Source: Cordia subcordata (Eukaryota > Streptophyta > Magnoliopsida > Boraginales > Cordiaceae). Taken from it: a stretch of 64,000 bases of DNA. The translations under genes and the position numbers were made by a program. Positions 1 to 12,659 of this stretch are shown one piece after another (position 1 is the first letter of the stretch; each line of letters opens with the position of its first letter). A model generated the notes under the pieces. That model ran no database searches. It saw nothing but the letters and a program-made list of their open reading frames with translations, and was not told the DNA's origin. The stretch spans positions 5,257,501-5,321,500 of the forward strand of contig JAPTOF010000021.1 in the NCBI GenBank assembly GCA_028554755.1, in the 5' to 3' direction.

Positions 1-40
1 AAGTTAAAACTCTAGATCCTATTGTGAAACGTAAATATTA

Positions 41-134
41 TTAATGTTTTAGAAACACAACTTCGAATACTATTTCAAATATAAACCTTAATGTTTTAGA
101 AACACAACTTCAAATACTATTTAAAATACAAACT
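41..134. repeat. 47-bp tandem duplication
   Basis: The segment beginning TTAATGTTTTAGAAACACAA at 41 recurs at 88, giving two adjacent 47-bp units that differ at only a few positions. It is a local duplication in non-coding DNA. Confidence 0.75.
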
Positions 135-895
135 TATTTAAAATATTATTTTTTACCGAACAACAATTAAAGAAAGTAGTGTTTTGACTTGGTAAAAATT
201 TTTAAACAATACTTAAAACACTGTTATTGAATAAGACCTTAATTTGATTTGATTTAACTTGATTTGATTTGACTCTCAACGGAGCTCTGAGGGAATAAGC
301 AAAGTTGTTCGGTTTTGCCTAATCTTTCGCGTCGTATGATTACTCCGTGTAGAATTATTGCGTAATGTAGCTAAATTATATGCAAGTCTCATGGTTTTGT
401 AGACTAGAATATCATCTATACTTTAGCCTGATGTAGTTGAGTTGAGTTTCATAATTATTGAATATTGTCATCTATAATAGATTAGCCCGTCTATGTTAGA
501 TACAAGTTTTGCCTTTCTGTCAAATTGGGCAACTCAATTAATTGTCTACATGTACTCGGATCGTAATTTGAGTAATTTTTTTTTTCTCTAGTTTCTCTGT
601 CTTCCTTTTTTTCCTGATAGACAAGTAAAGCATTCATTCCACCAAACAAGAACATAAAAGTGAAATTTAAAAATTTATGGCAAATAAGTACCCCAAGCTG
701 TACCTAATTCCCATTTCTGATCAGATGTGCCATTGTAATTAGATTTTGGCATATATTCTTTATCACTATTGTTGTATACGGCTCAACACATTTTCAGTTA
801 CACACAAGCACACTCAATTTTCTACCAAATCTGAAGTTGTATGAAAAGGTTTCGATCAGTGGTTACACTTGAGCTAATTAGTCAAATATTAACTC

Positions 896-1066
896 GTCAA
901 TCAATTTCGTAGAGAAAGTTTCAAACTAAAATACTTATACTTTGGATCCAAAGTCGAGAGCGAAACAACCCAAATTGTACTTGTCAATCAATTTCATAGA
1001 GAAAGTTTCAAACTAAGATGCTAATACTTTGAATCCAAAGTCGAGAGCGAAACAACCCAAATTGTA
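896..1066. repeat. 87-bp tandem duplication
   Basis: The unit starting GTCAATCAATTTC at 896 is repeated at 983. Both copies share a block ending in AGTCGAGAGCGAAACAACCC and differ by a handful of substitutions. The second unit is slightly short at its end. It is non-coding. Confidence 0.85.
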
Positions 1067-2605
1067 TGCTAAGGTCTTTAAGCAATTACTTAGTGGAAAA
1101 GGAGGTGAATCGAGGAGCCTAGTGACGTGCTAGCACTACTAATTGAGTGCCAGCACATATCTGTGGTGTCAGTAAGAAGATAGTCGTGGCTTTTTGAAGT
1201 ACTTTCTAGTTAGCGCTCTTTTTTGATAGAGTGTCTCAATAGTTTTATTCTAGATGGATTTTGTTCTTGTATAAATAATGAAAATGTTAGTCCTGAAGTA
1301 GCATACTTAAAATTCATCTTAATTAGTTTATTAACAAGACTTTGTTCAGTACCTATAGAAATGTATTTGAGTTATTACAAATGAATTTTGTTACCATTAT
1401 TATCAAGACGCTCACAACTAAAATTGATTGAGTATGAAAATTATTGAGCATTTGTCTAATTTCACAACGAGTAATATATTTTCGATATATGCTAAAATAC
1501 ATATGTTTTGGTGCTTGTGAAGGCTCGTTATTATTGTTTTGTCTTCAAAGCATGTTAATGTATTATTCAACAAGTTAATGACACTACAAAATATTGTTTG
1601 AGTAAAGAGAAATTACATTGAAGATGATTGAGCCTAACATACTATCTCGAAATTCATGTATGGACTCCTAAAGGAATATGAAATAGATATTCATCAAGTC
1701 AGCTCAAGCAAGAACTCAACAAGTTTATTTGAATTGATATTTATATAATAATGGAGTAACTATAAGATTGACATGTATATTCAGAGATTTCTTGATATGC
1801 TAATATTATGAAGAGAAAACAAACACTACTTACTATATTATTTTCCCCTTAGCCTAGCTTTGGTTCCACTGGATTTTCCTAAAAAAGGATAGCATGAATT
1901 ACAATAAGAATATTATACTCTTTTTCCTTCCTTGTGATTTCTTTCATTACGATTTTTGTTCAAATAAGTTTTTTTTAGTAAGGTTTTAATGAAAAATATT
2001 TTTATGAGATGAATATTCAAGAGTCTTTCAAAATTATCAAATTATAGATATTCATCTTCTGACTATTTTATTATTATGTAAACCGTAGATACGACATTAA
2101 TGATTATTTGGACTTTCTACGATGAAGCTTGATCAACTCTTATGTACTGTAAGTTCAAGCAAATTCAAACACAATATAACTAGTCTTGTTTCATATCTAG
2201 TAAATAGACCTTTTTGCACGGTAAAAGTTAGATAACAGAGTAATAGAATACTGCCTTCCTCTCTTGTACGTTCTCTTTATTACATTGTCTTTATATTATT
2301 ATATATCTTTTATTTTCAAATTATTATCATAATAAAAAGTATATTTAGACTTCTTTTATTTTCTAGTTACCTTCATAACAAAAAGTATATTTTACTCATC
2401 GAAAGAGTTACTTTTCCCCCCAGCTCAGCATGTCACTCATTATTAATTAATTATTTATTCCTAGATCCGGCTAAGAATGGTGTATCCCACCCACCGACTA
2501 CATATATATCACTACTGCAATGATATGAGCTTTTCTTGTTTTTGTTTTTGGGTCATATAAAGAAAGATTGGTATGTATATGGCCTATGTACATTGACTTT
2601 TGTTT

Positions 2606-2770
2606 AAGAAAAAATACTTCTTTTTAATTTTTTTTTTTTTGGTGATATATGAAAGAAGCTTTGATACATTTTTTTTTTTAAAAGTCAAAAGTTTTAACTT
2701 TTCAAAAAAATACTTTTTTCAAAAATGATAAAGAAAATACTTTAAAAAAAAAACTAATATAAACTAGCCC
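2606..2770. mobile_element. Possible degraded hAT-type MITE
   Basis: An A/T-run-rich stretch begins with a TTTAAGAAAAAATACTTC block and ends in CTAATATAAACTAGCCC. That end resembles the AATCCAAACAGGCCC-type right end of the MITE family found elsewhere in the window (for example 26675-26902). The left end is not convincing, so this is a weak call. Confidence 0.25.
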
Positions 2771-3214
2771 ATATTCTTCTTCCTCTCTTTACCAATCCAC
2801 ACGTATGTAACAAGAGAACAAAGAAAAGTTGATGATTGTTCTTCTTTTTCTTTTCCTCTCTGGCTTTCTATACCAACCCAAGTGTTACGTAATAAATTTT
2901 TGGTATATTCTAGCATCAGTTGTTCTCATTTCACTGTCTAATGAATGAGAAAGCTAACCTTACAACTCTGACATCACATAGTAAGAGTATTTCGTCCTGT
3001 ACAGAGGGGGCAAACTTCTGAGAATCTCACAAGGTTTCTAATTAATTAAATTAATAACCACTGTCATTTATCAATATAATTAAACAGTAGATAGACGAAC
3101 CGATCTCTAACAATACATGTGAGGTCTATACATGTGGAATTCTACATGTGCGAGAGATTTACCATCAATCTTGACTGATAAAATATTTTTCTCTAATTTG
3201 AGGAATCAGAAGTA

Positions 3215-3335
3215 TTAAGGGGTAGTTCAAATAGTCGAGATTACCTCTTCCTAAAAGTAAGGTTCTGAATTCAAATTCCGTGAAAAATGAGAGTTGGGTT
3301 CGGGATGGGGATTTTAGAAATTAAAAATAAAAATA
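3215..3335 (+). repeat. tRNA-derived SINE-like module
   Basis: An A-box-like stretch (GGTAGTTCAAATAGTCGAGA) is followed about 35 bp later by a B-box-like stretch (GGTTCTGAATTCAAATTCC). This is the spacing of an RNA polymerase III internal promoter. The sequence does not fold as an intact tRNA, so a SINE relic is more likely. Similarity is by eye only. Confidence 0.3.
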
Positions 3336-3429
3336 AAAAACTTTCAGGAGTCTCAGTAAAATTGAAGCCACGAATTCCTAATAAAATTATGTTTTATTCC
3401 TTTAGGAGTTCTGTAAGTAACCTCAACAT

Positions 3430-3545
3430 TTGACAAGAGGGTATAGTTCATTGGAAGCACTATTTACTTGGGACTTATAGGTCTCGAGTTTGAATCATTA
3501 ATACGAATAAATAGAGAACCGTTATCCTCTTAAAAAGAAAAAAGA
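3430..3545 (+). repeat. tRNA-derived SINE-like module
   Basis: An A-box-like TATAGTTCATTGGAAGCAC and a B-box-like GGTCTCGAGTTTGAATC are followed by a purine-rich A tail. It has the same architecture as the module some 200 bp upstream. No intact tRNA can be folded. Confidence 0.3.
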
Positions 3546-4159
3546 AAAAGAAAAAAAGATAAACTCAGCATTTATAGTATCATGCATGACGACTGCATTA
3601 ATGCAGTGAAATTTGTAACAAATTCCGATGGCCATAAGAAACAACTATAGAATAAATGCATGATCACAACTCATAGGCTTCAACAATACACTTTTTTAGA
3701 CTTTGAATAAAATATTCCTAGTCACATTCAACTTGAAAAAAATATCTATAGAGTCGAAAGTGACAATAATAAACTTAATTGACCTTCTCATAACATCCAT
3801 TTTTTTGTGTATAAAATGTTACAAGTGAAAAATAATGATTGGGCTCAATAATTGCTATCTACCAAGAAGACCCAAAGTAATCTTACTATTTAGATCACAG
3901 TTTTCAAACTTTTCTCCTTTCCTCACCACTGGCCAATTAACTTCACGTAATCATTAATTCATCTCTCCCTCAGATCAACCAATTCCGGAGATTTGTGATG
4001 AAGATAGATTTGTCTTACATTTAATAGACTGACATCAATTTTATAAAAAAGATTTGTAAGTTTAGAATAAAAATTTATAAATTTTTTTAGAAAAATTCAA
4101 CCTCCCTTATAACTTGACATTAGTGGTTGGCTCTTCCCGTGTGTTAAGACACTACAAAT

Positions 4160-4660
4160 TAGTTTTTAGTGTTTTTTTTTCTTTTTCTTTTGCTAGACAA
4201 CTTTTAATGTTTAATTTTGTTGATCATTCTATTTTTTCTCATCCTTTTGCAATATTATCCTAATATTTTTTCAATTCTATTTATATCTAAAAAGTATAAG
4301 TTTTATTAGTTTATTTATTATTTATTATTTATTTTTGACAAAATAAAATAAATTTTGAATCAATTAAATTTTTGTGTAATAACGATACAAATGTTTTATC
4401 AAAAATACTAATCTTATTATGCTTTAACAATAAAATATTATTCTAAAAATAAATATCCAACTATAAAATAAATTATCTTATTCCAATAATAATAATTATT
4501 ATAAATATATATCATAACAATAACAATGTAATAACAATGTCATTTTACGCATTCAATTCATCAGGTGATCCAACATCTAATATTATATAACACATATTTT
4601 CCTATCAATTAGCTAAAGAACTATATACTAACAAGTAAAGTGTAACAATTATCAGTTACT
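4160..4660. repeat. Dispersed repeat family, copy 1 (related to 58320-59065)
   Basis: The stretch shares ordered blocks with 58320-59065: ATGTTTTATCAAAAA, then AATATCCAACTATAAAATA versus AATATCTAATTATGAAATA, then ATTATCTTATTC, then a run of AATAAT triplets, then CAATGTCATTTTACG versus CAATGTCCTTTTACG. Order and spacing agree, so both derive from one ancestral element. The longer copy starts and ends with GTTTGGCA / TAGGCCC-type words, so a hAT-like MITE is the likely class. Confidence 0.55.
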
Positions 4661-4661
4661 T

Positions 4662-5077
4662 AAAATTTCACAAATAGTCCTTCTTGTTTTTAGAAAGTGT
4701 TAGTTTGGATCTAATTTTTTAAAAGTGACCTACTTAGTTCATAATATATATAAAAAGTGTTACTTTGATCCCTATTATTTCAAAAGTGATCATTTTAGTC
4801 CCCAATATTTACAAAAAATGACCTAATTGATCCCTATTTTAGCCTTAGAAATGGTCATGTGATGGCCACATAACCAAGTAATAGAGATAAAAATTGATAT
4901 TTTCGCGAAAATTGACATTTTTTGCAAATATCAAGGACTAAATAGATTATTTTTAAAACAATAAGAATTAAATTGACTTGTTTTTTGAAAGTTTTAAGGA
5001 CCAAATGAGTCATTTTAAAAATAATAAAAACTAAACTGACACTTTCTATGAATAATAAGAATTATTTGTGAAATTTT
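4662..5077. mobile_element. Foldback element with long inverted repeats
   Basis: The left end (AAAATTTCACAAATAGTCC) is the imperfect reverse complement of the right end (GAATTATTTGTGAAATTTT). The inversion continues inward for about 75 bp: AGAAAGTGTTAGTTTGGAT pairs with the complement of ACTAAACTGACACTTTCT, and CCTACTTAGTTC with GACCAAATGAGTC. It is about 416 bp long and has no coding capacity. I see no clear target-site duplication. Confidence 0.65.
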
Positions 5078-6283
5078 CCCTATCCATTAATTACTCTAAT
5101 AATTCTTTTGGGTGTTTATTATCCGGGAATCTATCCTTGGTCTTATCTGCCGCTCTTCAATTCGGTCTCTATCTTTTTCCCCACCTCGGACGTCATCCTA
5201 GTTGGTGTTATTGATTTATACCTATTATTTAAAATAAAAAAAAATCAGATATCAATACCTTAGCCAAGAACTAGTGACATTCTTGACTTTTCAATGTTGT
5301 TATTCAAACTGTTGGCCGCTCTATGATTCCAGGTCCAACAAACAGAATACAACTCAATCAAACAACATATACAATAGAAAAATTAATGTGTTTAATACAC
5401 ACAAACATTTGCCTCCATTGCATTGACTATGAGAAATAAAGCTCAAGTTTTAATTAGAACCGATAGGATAATCAGTGAATTAAATAATTCACCTAAGCTA
5501 ATCGTCTAATTAGATAAATTTAAAAAATATACCTATCATCTTTTAAAAAGTATAAGAAATAATATACTAAGTTTTTAAATATAAAAGAGTAATCAATTAA
5601 CTAAACAAATTAAAATAAAATAACATGCATTTTGGCTTTCATATATATTTTGAAAAGTCATCCAAGTCATCCCAAGCCACATTGGGCTGACTAATTCCTA
5701 TCAAGGTAGGAGCGATTAAGGAAAAGTCCTTTCAATAAGTGTATTTTTTGAGATTTGATTTTGTATTCTTCTCCTTACAAGGGTGAGGTCGCTACCACCT
5801 CAACTAATAATTTGTTGACTATTTTATCGCTTATTTATTATTTCCTATGTGTACGTGAGTTTTCTATTTTGGCACCGGGACTCCACCCTTCTTTTCAAGC
5901 TTACGTGCACGATAACATAAAGATCTTATTCAAATGTTTAAATTTACACGTCAAAAATGATCCAATAATTTTATATCTTCAAACTTTTGGCATGGAGCAG
6001 AAATTAAAAGCTGGGTGGTACAGAACGATACAAGTTGATGATAGCAGCCATATGATGGCGATTCTCACTTTCTGCTAGACTAGTATGCAATAGACCAACC
6101 CCTTTAGCTTACAGCCCCAGCCGCCAACCCCCCCCCCCCTTCCCGAGATCATGATATGGCTGGTGTGAGCTCCTGGCTTTCCACTAGACCCGCCCTCTAG
6201 CTATAGAAGCTTTCCAGCCTATCCAAATCACAAGTTCGAACCGGCCTTTCCTTTGATGCTCGACAAGCTTGGCTAGTGCCTCC
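5078..6283. other. Upstream region of the first GT47 gene
   Basis: Non-coding DNA before the start codon at 6284. It includes a cytosine run near 6129-6140 and a polypyrimidine-rich leader. An open stretch at 5755-6078 lacks an ATG at its beginning and has no recognisable protein, so it is not called a gene. No convincing TATA box could be fixed. Confidence 0.5.
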
Positions 6284-7372
6284 ATGGCTCGGTTGGTCTT
6301 CTTGCTTAGCTCCTCATTTTCTCGACGCCAACTTAAAAATGCATCAAAATTTTTGTTCTTTGTAACAGCAAGCTTAGCTATCTTGACAACTATATCGATC
6401 TTTTCTTACATGTCTTCCACCTCTAAACTACTCATTCATCCTCATTTAAAGCGTAATTACGTAAATCCTGAGCTAAGGCTGTCCACAGCAGTCACTCCAC
6501 CCATAGAAATTTCTTCAAATATCATTAAAATTTCACCAGAACTGACCACAGTGGATGAACAAACTCCATTAGCAAATATCAGTGATGGTCTTATTGGTTC
6601 TCCTCAACCTCTCGGAGCTGTTGAAACCCCTTCCTCAGGAAATGTTACAAACAAAGTTCTCGAGAGCAAGTTGCCAAAAGTGATCTCTCAAGTTGCAGGT
6701 GGTAAGTATATTCATCAGCCATGTTAATTATGTTTGATTATTCGATAATAGGGTTTTTACAACTAACGAGAATTGATATCAAGACTTACATGTGATCATT
6801 ATTTTCAGAAATTAATAATTCTTAGTGATGGCAAGCACATTTTTTTTTTGGAAACCTCCGTCGTATGGGATTCGAACTCATAATATTATTCTTAAAAGAA
6901 ATAATTTTAATTATTTGAATTACTTTTGATCCATAACGATAGATGGCGCTTATAGGTGCTTTAGTTTAAACAAATTCCTCAGTTTCACCTTTTTAGTTAT
7001 CCTTATTATTTTATCTTGAATTTTGAGTTCCGTTTCCCGCATATGTCAAGAAATAGCGGCTAATAACTCAACTAGGTCAACATCAACTTACACATTTTCC
7101 GAGGTGGAAACTGTTTGATTATTGAAACATGAATGAACAGTTATGCCGCCATTGAAGAAATAGTAAGAGTTAGGAGTTGATTTTTTTTTGCGCTAAAGTT
7201 GTAATATATTTTCGTTGAACATGATAATCGTCTCTCTCTCTCTCTCTCTCTTCTTACTTCTTACCTTCTAGAAAGATTCTTTTTCCTTTTCTTTTATTTT
7301 TAAAACATTTCTCGGTACGTTGGATTCGCTAAAAGGGATCGGATCTCTTATCTTTTCTTCCTAAAGGGACGA

Positions 7373-7418
<46 letters not shown>

Positions 7419-10400
7419 TATCCCAATAATGTTTATCGTTTAAAAATACATAGTTAGCATAGCAAAATAAGAGATTTTTTTTAAAGTCTTAAATTCTATA
7501 CAATCATAATTAGGCACATGCATACAGATAGAAAATTATATTTAAGTGATAAAAATTAAGATGACTTCTATCATTATTTTAAACATATATGTAACTGCAA
7601 GGAAAGGAAAATGCCATGTGGGACGAGACAAGCTTTTTCTTTGTGTCGGTCAATGTTCTCATGAGAGATAAAGCTAAAAGAAAAAAAGAAAGTCTAATTT
7701 CCTTTTTATTTTAAGCATTTGGAATAATTAATTTTGGTTGTTTTATTTATTATATTCACTTTTTTTTTTGGGTTGGTATGATTTACATTGATTTTGCTAC
7801 AAGAAATTAAGTTAATAGTTATATATTTTGTACCCTTAATTATATTTAGAAATATAATAAAATTAATTAATTAAACTTAATTAGCCCAAATATACAGTTC
7901 CTAGTATAACTAAAAATTAATGTTACACTTAGAAATGTAACTAATGTTTGTTACACATGGAATTGTAACTAATGTTTCTTATTCTTCAAAATATAGCTAT
8001 ATAAGCACTTGTACAAAAAGAAATCCAAATTTTGTTACACTTGTAAAAATGATTTTTTCAAATTTTTTTGTTTATCACAAAAAATTAAACATAAAAATTC
8101 CAATACTATTGTTATGGTTAAAAATAACAACTATTTTGTTTCACTTAAAGTCTTAACAAGAATAAAAATTGTCATTTCATTCTCATAAGCTTATTCTATA
8201 TAAACATAACAAAAATACATAGCTACTAGCTTAAAATCTTGTACTCATTGATTTGTTTTGTTTGGTATGGTCAGGAAAGAATGTGAATAATTACGACACG
8301 GAGGTGTTCCATGACAGAGACATCTTTTTAGAAGATTACAAGCAAATGAACAGAAGCCTGAAAATATACGCATATCCCCACAAGCGAAATGACCCTTTTG
8401 CAAACGTTCTTTTGCCGGTGGATTACGAGCCTGGTGGTAACTACGCAAGCGAGAGTTATTTCAAGAAGGCTCTATTCAAAAGCCACTTCATCACAAAAGA
8501 TCCTTCAGAAGCCGATTTGTTCTATCTCCCCTTCTCAATTGCCGGCCTGAGGCATGACAAGCGAATCGGAGTCGGTGGCATCCAAAAATATATAAAAAGT
8601 TATATCTACAACATCAGTCATCGTTACCCATACTGGAATAGAACGGGTGGCGCGGACCATTTCTATGTGGCTTGTCATTCTGTTGGAAGGAATGCAATGG
8701 AGCAAGCCGTTGACGTTAGGTTGAATGCCATTCAAGTGGTTTGCTCTTCTAGTTATTTCTTGTCTGGTTATGTTGCTCATAAAGATGCTTCTATACCACA
8801 AATCTGGCCACGGAAAGGAAGCCCTCCACACCGTGAACCAAACAAAAGGTACGTATGCATTTTTTATGCCATCAACATAGACTAGAAGTATTTTGCTTCT
8901 GTATATGGTTAAAATTGGACAAATTTTTTTGTCAAACTCGCAATTCGAAATGAGATAACTACTTTTGAAAGTCATTATAACCAATTTTGAACTAAAAATT
9001 TAAACTTGTAGAGAGAACTTTTGATGTATTTATTTATTGTGTTAACTTCCAACAAGTTAAGTTGTTCTTGAGTCCCCTGATTAATTTCTAACTTTAATAG
9101 AGTTACCACATCGTCTAAAATTTTAAGTTATAATATTATTTTTGGTATATTTATTTATTATAATAACACGCCCCCCATGTGTAGGTAGGGTTGCACATAG
9201 ATAATTTTAGTATTTTAAATAGATTCATTTATATTTTTAATAGAGTTATCATCTCATCTAAAAGTTTAAATTATAGAAAGGAATTTTGGTGTATTTATTT
9301 ATTGTATTAACACGTCCCTCATGTGCAAATGAGATTGCAGGTAGACAATTTTAGTATTTTAAAGAGGTGATAGTGAATTTCAAATTTGAGAGCGATTGGT
9401 TCTTAGATTATAATATCATAATAGAGTTATCAGTTTATTTAAAAGTTTAAGTTTGTATAAAATTTTTTTTATATATTTATTTATTGAGTTACCAAACTTT
9501 GACTACAGCAGACCACAGGAGTTAGCGGGAAGCTCCATGCTAGGAAATTTGAGCTTTTTTTGACCCTTAAACCCCAGTCTAAACCCGTGTCATCACTATT
9601 TGAAAATAGTTCCCTTGGTTAGATTTGAAGTACATTGACTCTGACCAGTCCATAGAATTTGGTGGCAAGCTCCATGCTAAGTACTTATCTAACGCGAGAA
9701 GTCGAAAACTATCTTCTCATAGCTCGCATAGGTTGAAGTGTTAAAAGAGCCGTAAAGAGAAAAAAATCTTTAAAAATAAAAGTCATCGAGGGTCATCACA
9801 AATGGTGACTCTAGAAAAAGAAAAAAAAAAACCGTGCATATTAATGTGATGCATTGAAGTACAACTTGAAATTTTGTTTATAAGCTCCAACACTTGAAGA
9901 ACGCCAATAATTAATCCACCAGATGTAATAACAAAAATATATGAGGACTCCATAAATTAATTTAGGACCCGTTGGGATTGGCTTTTTTTTAGAAAAAAAA
10001 ATGCTTTGTTTTTGAAAAATTTATATTACTGCAGTAACCACTTGATTTGGTTTCCAAACAAACTAAAATTCTGAAAAAAAAATTCAAATATAACTTTTTT
10101 AAGAAATCAGAATTTTCAACTTTTAAAATAAAGTTATTTTTTAAAAATTGTTAAAAAATATTTTTAAAAAAACCAATCTAAACGAGCCCTTAGTAACAAA
10201 AATAGGAAATACTTTACAACAACTCTTAAGTCTCGACTAGTATCACATAATTATATATATTAACACTCTAAACATCCATTAACATGAAACATGCGTTTAG
10301 ATTTTGTCTATGATCAGTTTGTTGCATCATTGCCTATATATATATTTGACTACTTGTTTTGTTCTGGCAACGTGTCATCGTACAACATGCACCTTGAAAG

Positions 10401-11163
10401 AAATGAGACAACGTGACATGAAAATATTTGTTTTTCTTTTATGATGAACCCTTCCCCCCCCCCCCCCCTCTTAACCCCCAATCCAACCTCTTGCTTTTTA
10501 TGGGATTTAAACTCAAAATATCACCTCCGAAGTTAATAATCTCAACAACGTGAATTATTCTCTAAATTATGACACAAAATATTTGTTGCCCTTGTGCAAC
10601 AAGTCTCTTAGGTCTTAGCTGTTCTTTGATCACTTAAATCCAGAGTTAATTGTTTCAGGAAAACGCTTGCCTTTTATGCTGGGGCAATGAACTCTCGGGT
10701 ACGCGAATCTCTTGTTCTACGGTGGAAAAACGACTCCGACATTTCCGTCCACCATAAAAGGCTCAAAACGCCATACTCCGAAGCCCTTTTGGGAAGCAAA
10801 TATTGCCTCCATGCCAAAGGCTTCGAAGTAAACACAGCAAGAATTGGAGATGCAATATATTACGGCTGCGTGCCGGTGGTATTGGCTGACCACTATGATC
10901 TCCCCTTTGCCGACATATTAAATTGGAAAAGCTTCTCTGTTGTTGTTTCAACAGTTGATATCTCACAGCTGAAGACGATACTTCAAGATATTAGCTTTGA
11001 AGTGTACTTAAAGTTGCAAAGCAACGTAATCAAAGTACAAGAACATTTCCAGTGGCATAGTATTCCGAGAGATTTTGATGCTTTTCATATGGTTATGTAT
11101 GAGATATGGGTTAGAAGGAGTCACGTCACAGTTCCACTTGGTGCGTTCCAACATCCAAGTTGA
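6284..11163 (+). CDS. GT47 exostosin-family glycosyltransferase, tandem copy 1
   Basis: Three exons, 6284-6701, 8275-8848 and 10659-11163, give 498 residues. The introns are GT/AG with phases 1 and 2. The ATG at 6284 is chosen because it aligns with the start of the paralogue at 19326; the codon 15 bp upstream is TTG. Residues 1-20 are cytosolic and basic, about 22-42 form the single membrane anchor, and a variable stem runs to about 139. The exostosin-type catalytic domain follows, with GGADHFYVACH at 264-274, KGFEVNTARIGD at 384-395 and YYGCVPVV at 398-405. This is the layout of plant Golgi type II GT47 enzymes, which use nucleotide sugars to build wall polysaccharides or glycans. Donor and acceptor cannot be told. 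Most characterised GT47 proteins have CHDW where this one has CHSV. Intron 2 carries a MITE. The nearest named relatives are the 'probable glycosyltransferase At5g03795' type proteins. Confidence 0.9.
6702..8274 (+). other. Intron 1 of the first GT47 gene, with microsatellites
   Basis: A 1573-bp phase-1 intron, donor GGTAAGTA and acceptor GGTCAG. It contains a TC-dinucleotide run near 7222-7250 and an AT run passing into a GT run near 7374-7420. No coding content is visible. Confidence 0.8.
8849..10658 (+). other. Intron 2 of the first GT47 gene
   Basis: An 1810-bp phase-2 intron, donor GGTACGTA and acceptor TGTTTCAG. It holds a diverged internal duplication: the block TAGAGTTACCACATCGTCTAAAA near 9100 recurs near 9242 and 9425, each followed by AAGTTTAAG/ATTATAATA-type words. 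It also holds the MITE at 9964-10191 and a cytosine run near 10450-10468. Confidence 0.75.
9964..10191. mobile_element. hAT-type MITE in intron 2
   Basis: The left end GGACCCGTTGGGATTGGC is roughly the reverse complement of the right end AACCAATCTAAACGAGCCC. The interior consists of A and T runs plus TTTTTAAAAA motifs. It is one of at least five similar copies in the window (18460, 18911, 26675, 41752). Confidence 0.65.
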
Positions 11164-12248
11164 AAGGTTGCGGTGAAAAAAATTAATCATTTTCGTTTCA
11201 TTGTGAATAATAAATCTGTAAATTGTACTCTCTTTCTTTTTTTTTTTTGGGTCACATTATTTTGCTTTGTTTTGATACAAAATTCACCTGGATGAGCTAC
11301 AGATTCTTTTGTAGTGATACTTAATAAGTTGATGGAAATATAATTTCTATCCTTGCACAAAAGCAGAATTTTGAGTTATATTTCAGCATTTGTCAATTTT
11401 TGTGAGCAAGAGTTGGGAAAGAATGCGTGTTATCTCTAATGATTTATCTCATTAGTTGATTAATTCCTTATATTTTATAGCTTAATACATTATCTTTGAA
11501 CTTTCAAAAAGATGACACACAATCTCTTACTTCAACGTTTTTCTTTCACATTAATTGTATATTATACGCGTCTCTTTGCATCTAGGGATGTTACAATTTG
11601 TAATAGGTTATATATTTTTCACAAAATACCCTTATTTTTAACTAATGGCAAGACGGTAACAATGGTCAATTGTGCTCCATTTTGAATAATATTTTGGATA
11701 ATGTTATAATTTTAAAATACAAGGAGAGTAATCGGCTAGTTAAACAAATAACATGAGATAACTTGCCATCTTGTGAAAAGTAAAGAGGGATATGTGGTAA
11801 GTCTTAAAAAATAAGAAAGAGTAACTAATTAATTAGACAAACCATAGTGGGGTAACGTGCATTTTACTTGGCAAGAGTGATGTCGTTCATGTTTTTTAAG
11901 TTTGTCGGATATCAGATTGCATCTAGTCATTATTGCAGATATGCTCATTGAATTAATTGTTTGGCTTAATAAAAAATAACATGGGTACATATAATCAATA
12001 TTGTTTATTTGCACTTAAGTTTTAATATAATAAAAGAATCGTATACCATCTTTTAGCATTCCATTGACATCGACAGTTCTATGAGTTTTAAATAAATGAT
12101 AAAACCCATGGCATCAGTTGGCAGAGGCCCGAGCCATAAGAGTTGTGGTAAATGAGAATCGATAGCCAAGACGGACCTGAAGCATTTTAGGTCATATGAT
12201 TTACTACAAGACTAATTTCACCAAGAACATCATGTTGCTAGTTTTAAA
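11164..12248. other. Intergenic DNA after the first GT47 gene
   Basis: Presumed 3' UTR and spacer. AATAATAAATC around 11206-11216 is a plausible polyadenylation region. No gene can be supported here. Confidence 0.5.
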
Positions 12249-12659
12249 GTTTGTTTGGCCCAACTTTTAAATATTCAAAAGTGTTTTTTTTTTATGAATT
12301 TAAAAGAAATTAGCTTGTTTAGCAAATTTTTAAAAGTACTTTTAGACAATAGACAAAGCTAGAAAAAAAAAATTTAAAGCCAAAAGCTCCAAATTGTAAC
12401 TTTTTTTTTTTTTTTAAGAAAAGCTTTTGAAAAACTACTTTTACATCATGTCAAAAATTATCTTTTTTTCTTCTTTTCTCAAAAATACTATATAATTTTA
12501 AAATTCTAATATTTTCCTCAAAATACTAAAAACTCAACTCCTAAAATATCAGGCTAAACAATCAATAGTTTTTATTCAACACACCTTTAGCCCAAACTCT
12601 AATACTAAAAGATTTACAACTCAACGATTGAAATCTCATAATTAGGCCAAACAGGGCCT
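12249..12659. mobile_element. MITE-like element
   Basis: It starts GTTTGTTTGGCCCAAC and ends TAATTAGGCCAAACAGGGCC, which gives an approximate inverted pair of GTTTGGCC words. The inside is rich in A/T runs and AAAAGCTTTT-type motifs typical of plant hAT-like MITEs. Ends and target duplication are not fixed. Confidence 0.45.

Larger units (their letters stand above)
1..4160. other. AT-rich intergenic DNA, no gene
   Basis: No reading frame of useful length or recognisable protein is present on either strand. The stretch is AT-rich with many homopolymer runs. It holds two short tandem duplications, a possible degraded MITE and two tRNA-derived SINE-like modules, each listed separately. Nothing else can be supported. 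Confidence 0.7.

Noticed and set aside
3215..3545. tRNA genes
   Set aside because: A-box and B-box-like words are present, but no acceptor stem or anticodon arm can be formed.
5755..6078. 107-codon open frame upstream of the first GT47 gene
   Set aside because: It opens with TTG rather than ATG, the product has no recognisable domain, and it lies in the promoter region of a well-supported gene.
8535..8984. Long open frame on the minus strand across GT47 exon 2
   Set aside because: It is the antisense shadow of a conserved coding exon and has no domain of its own.
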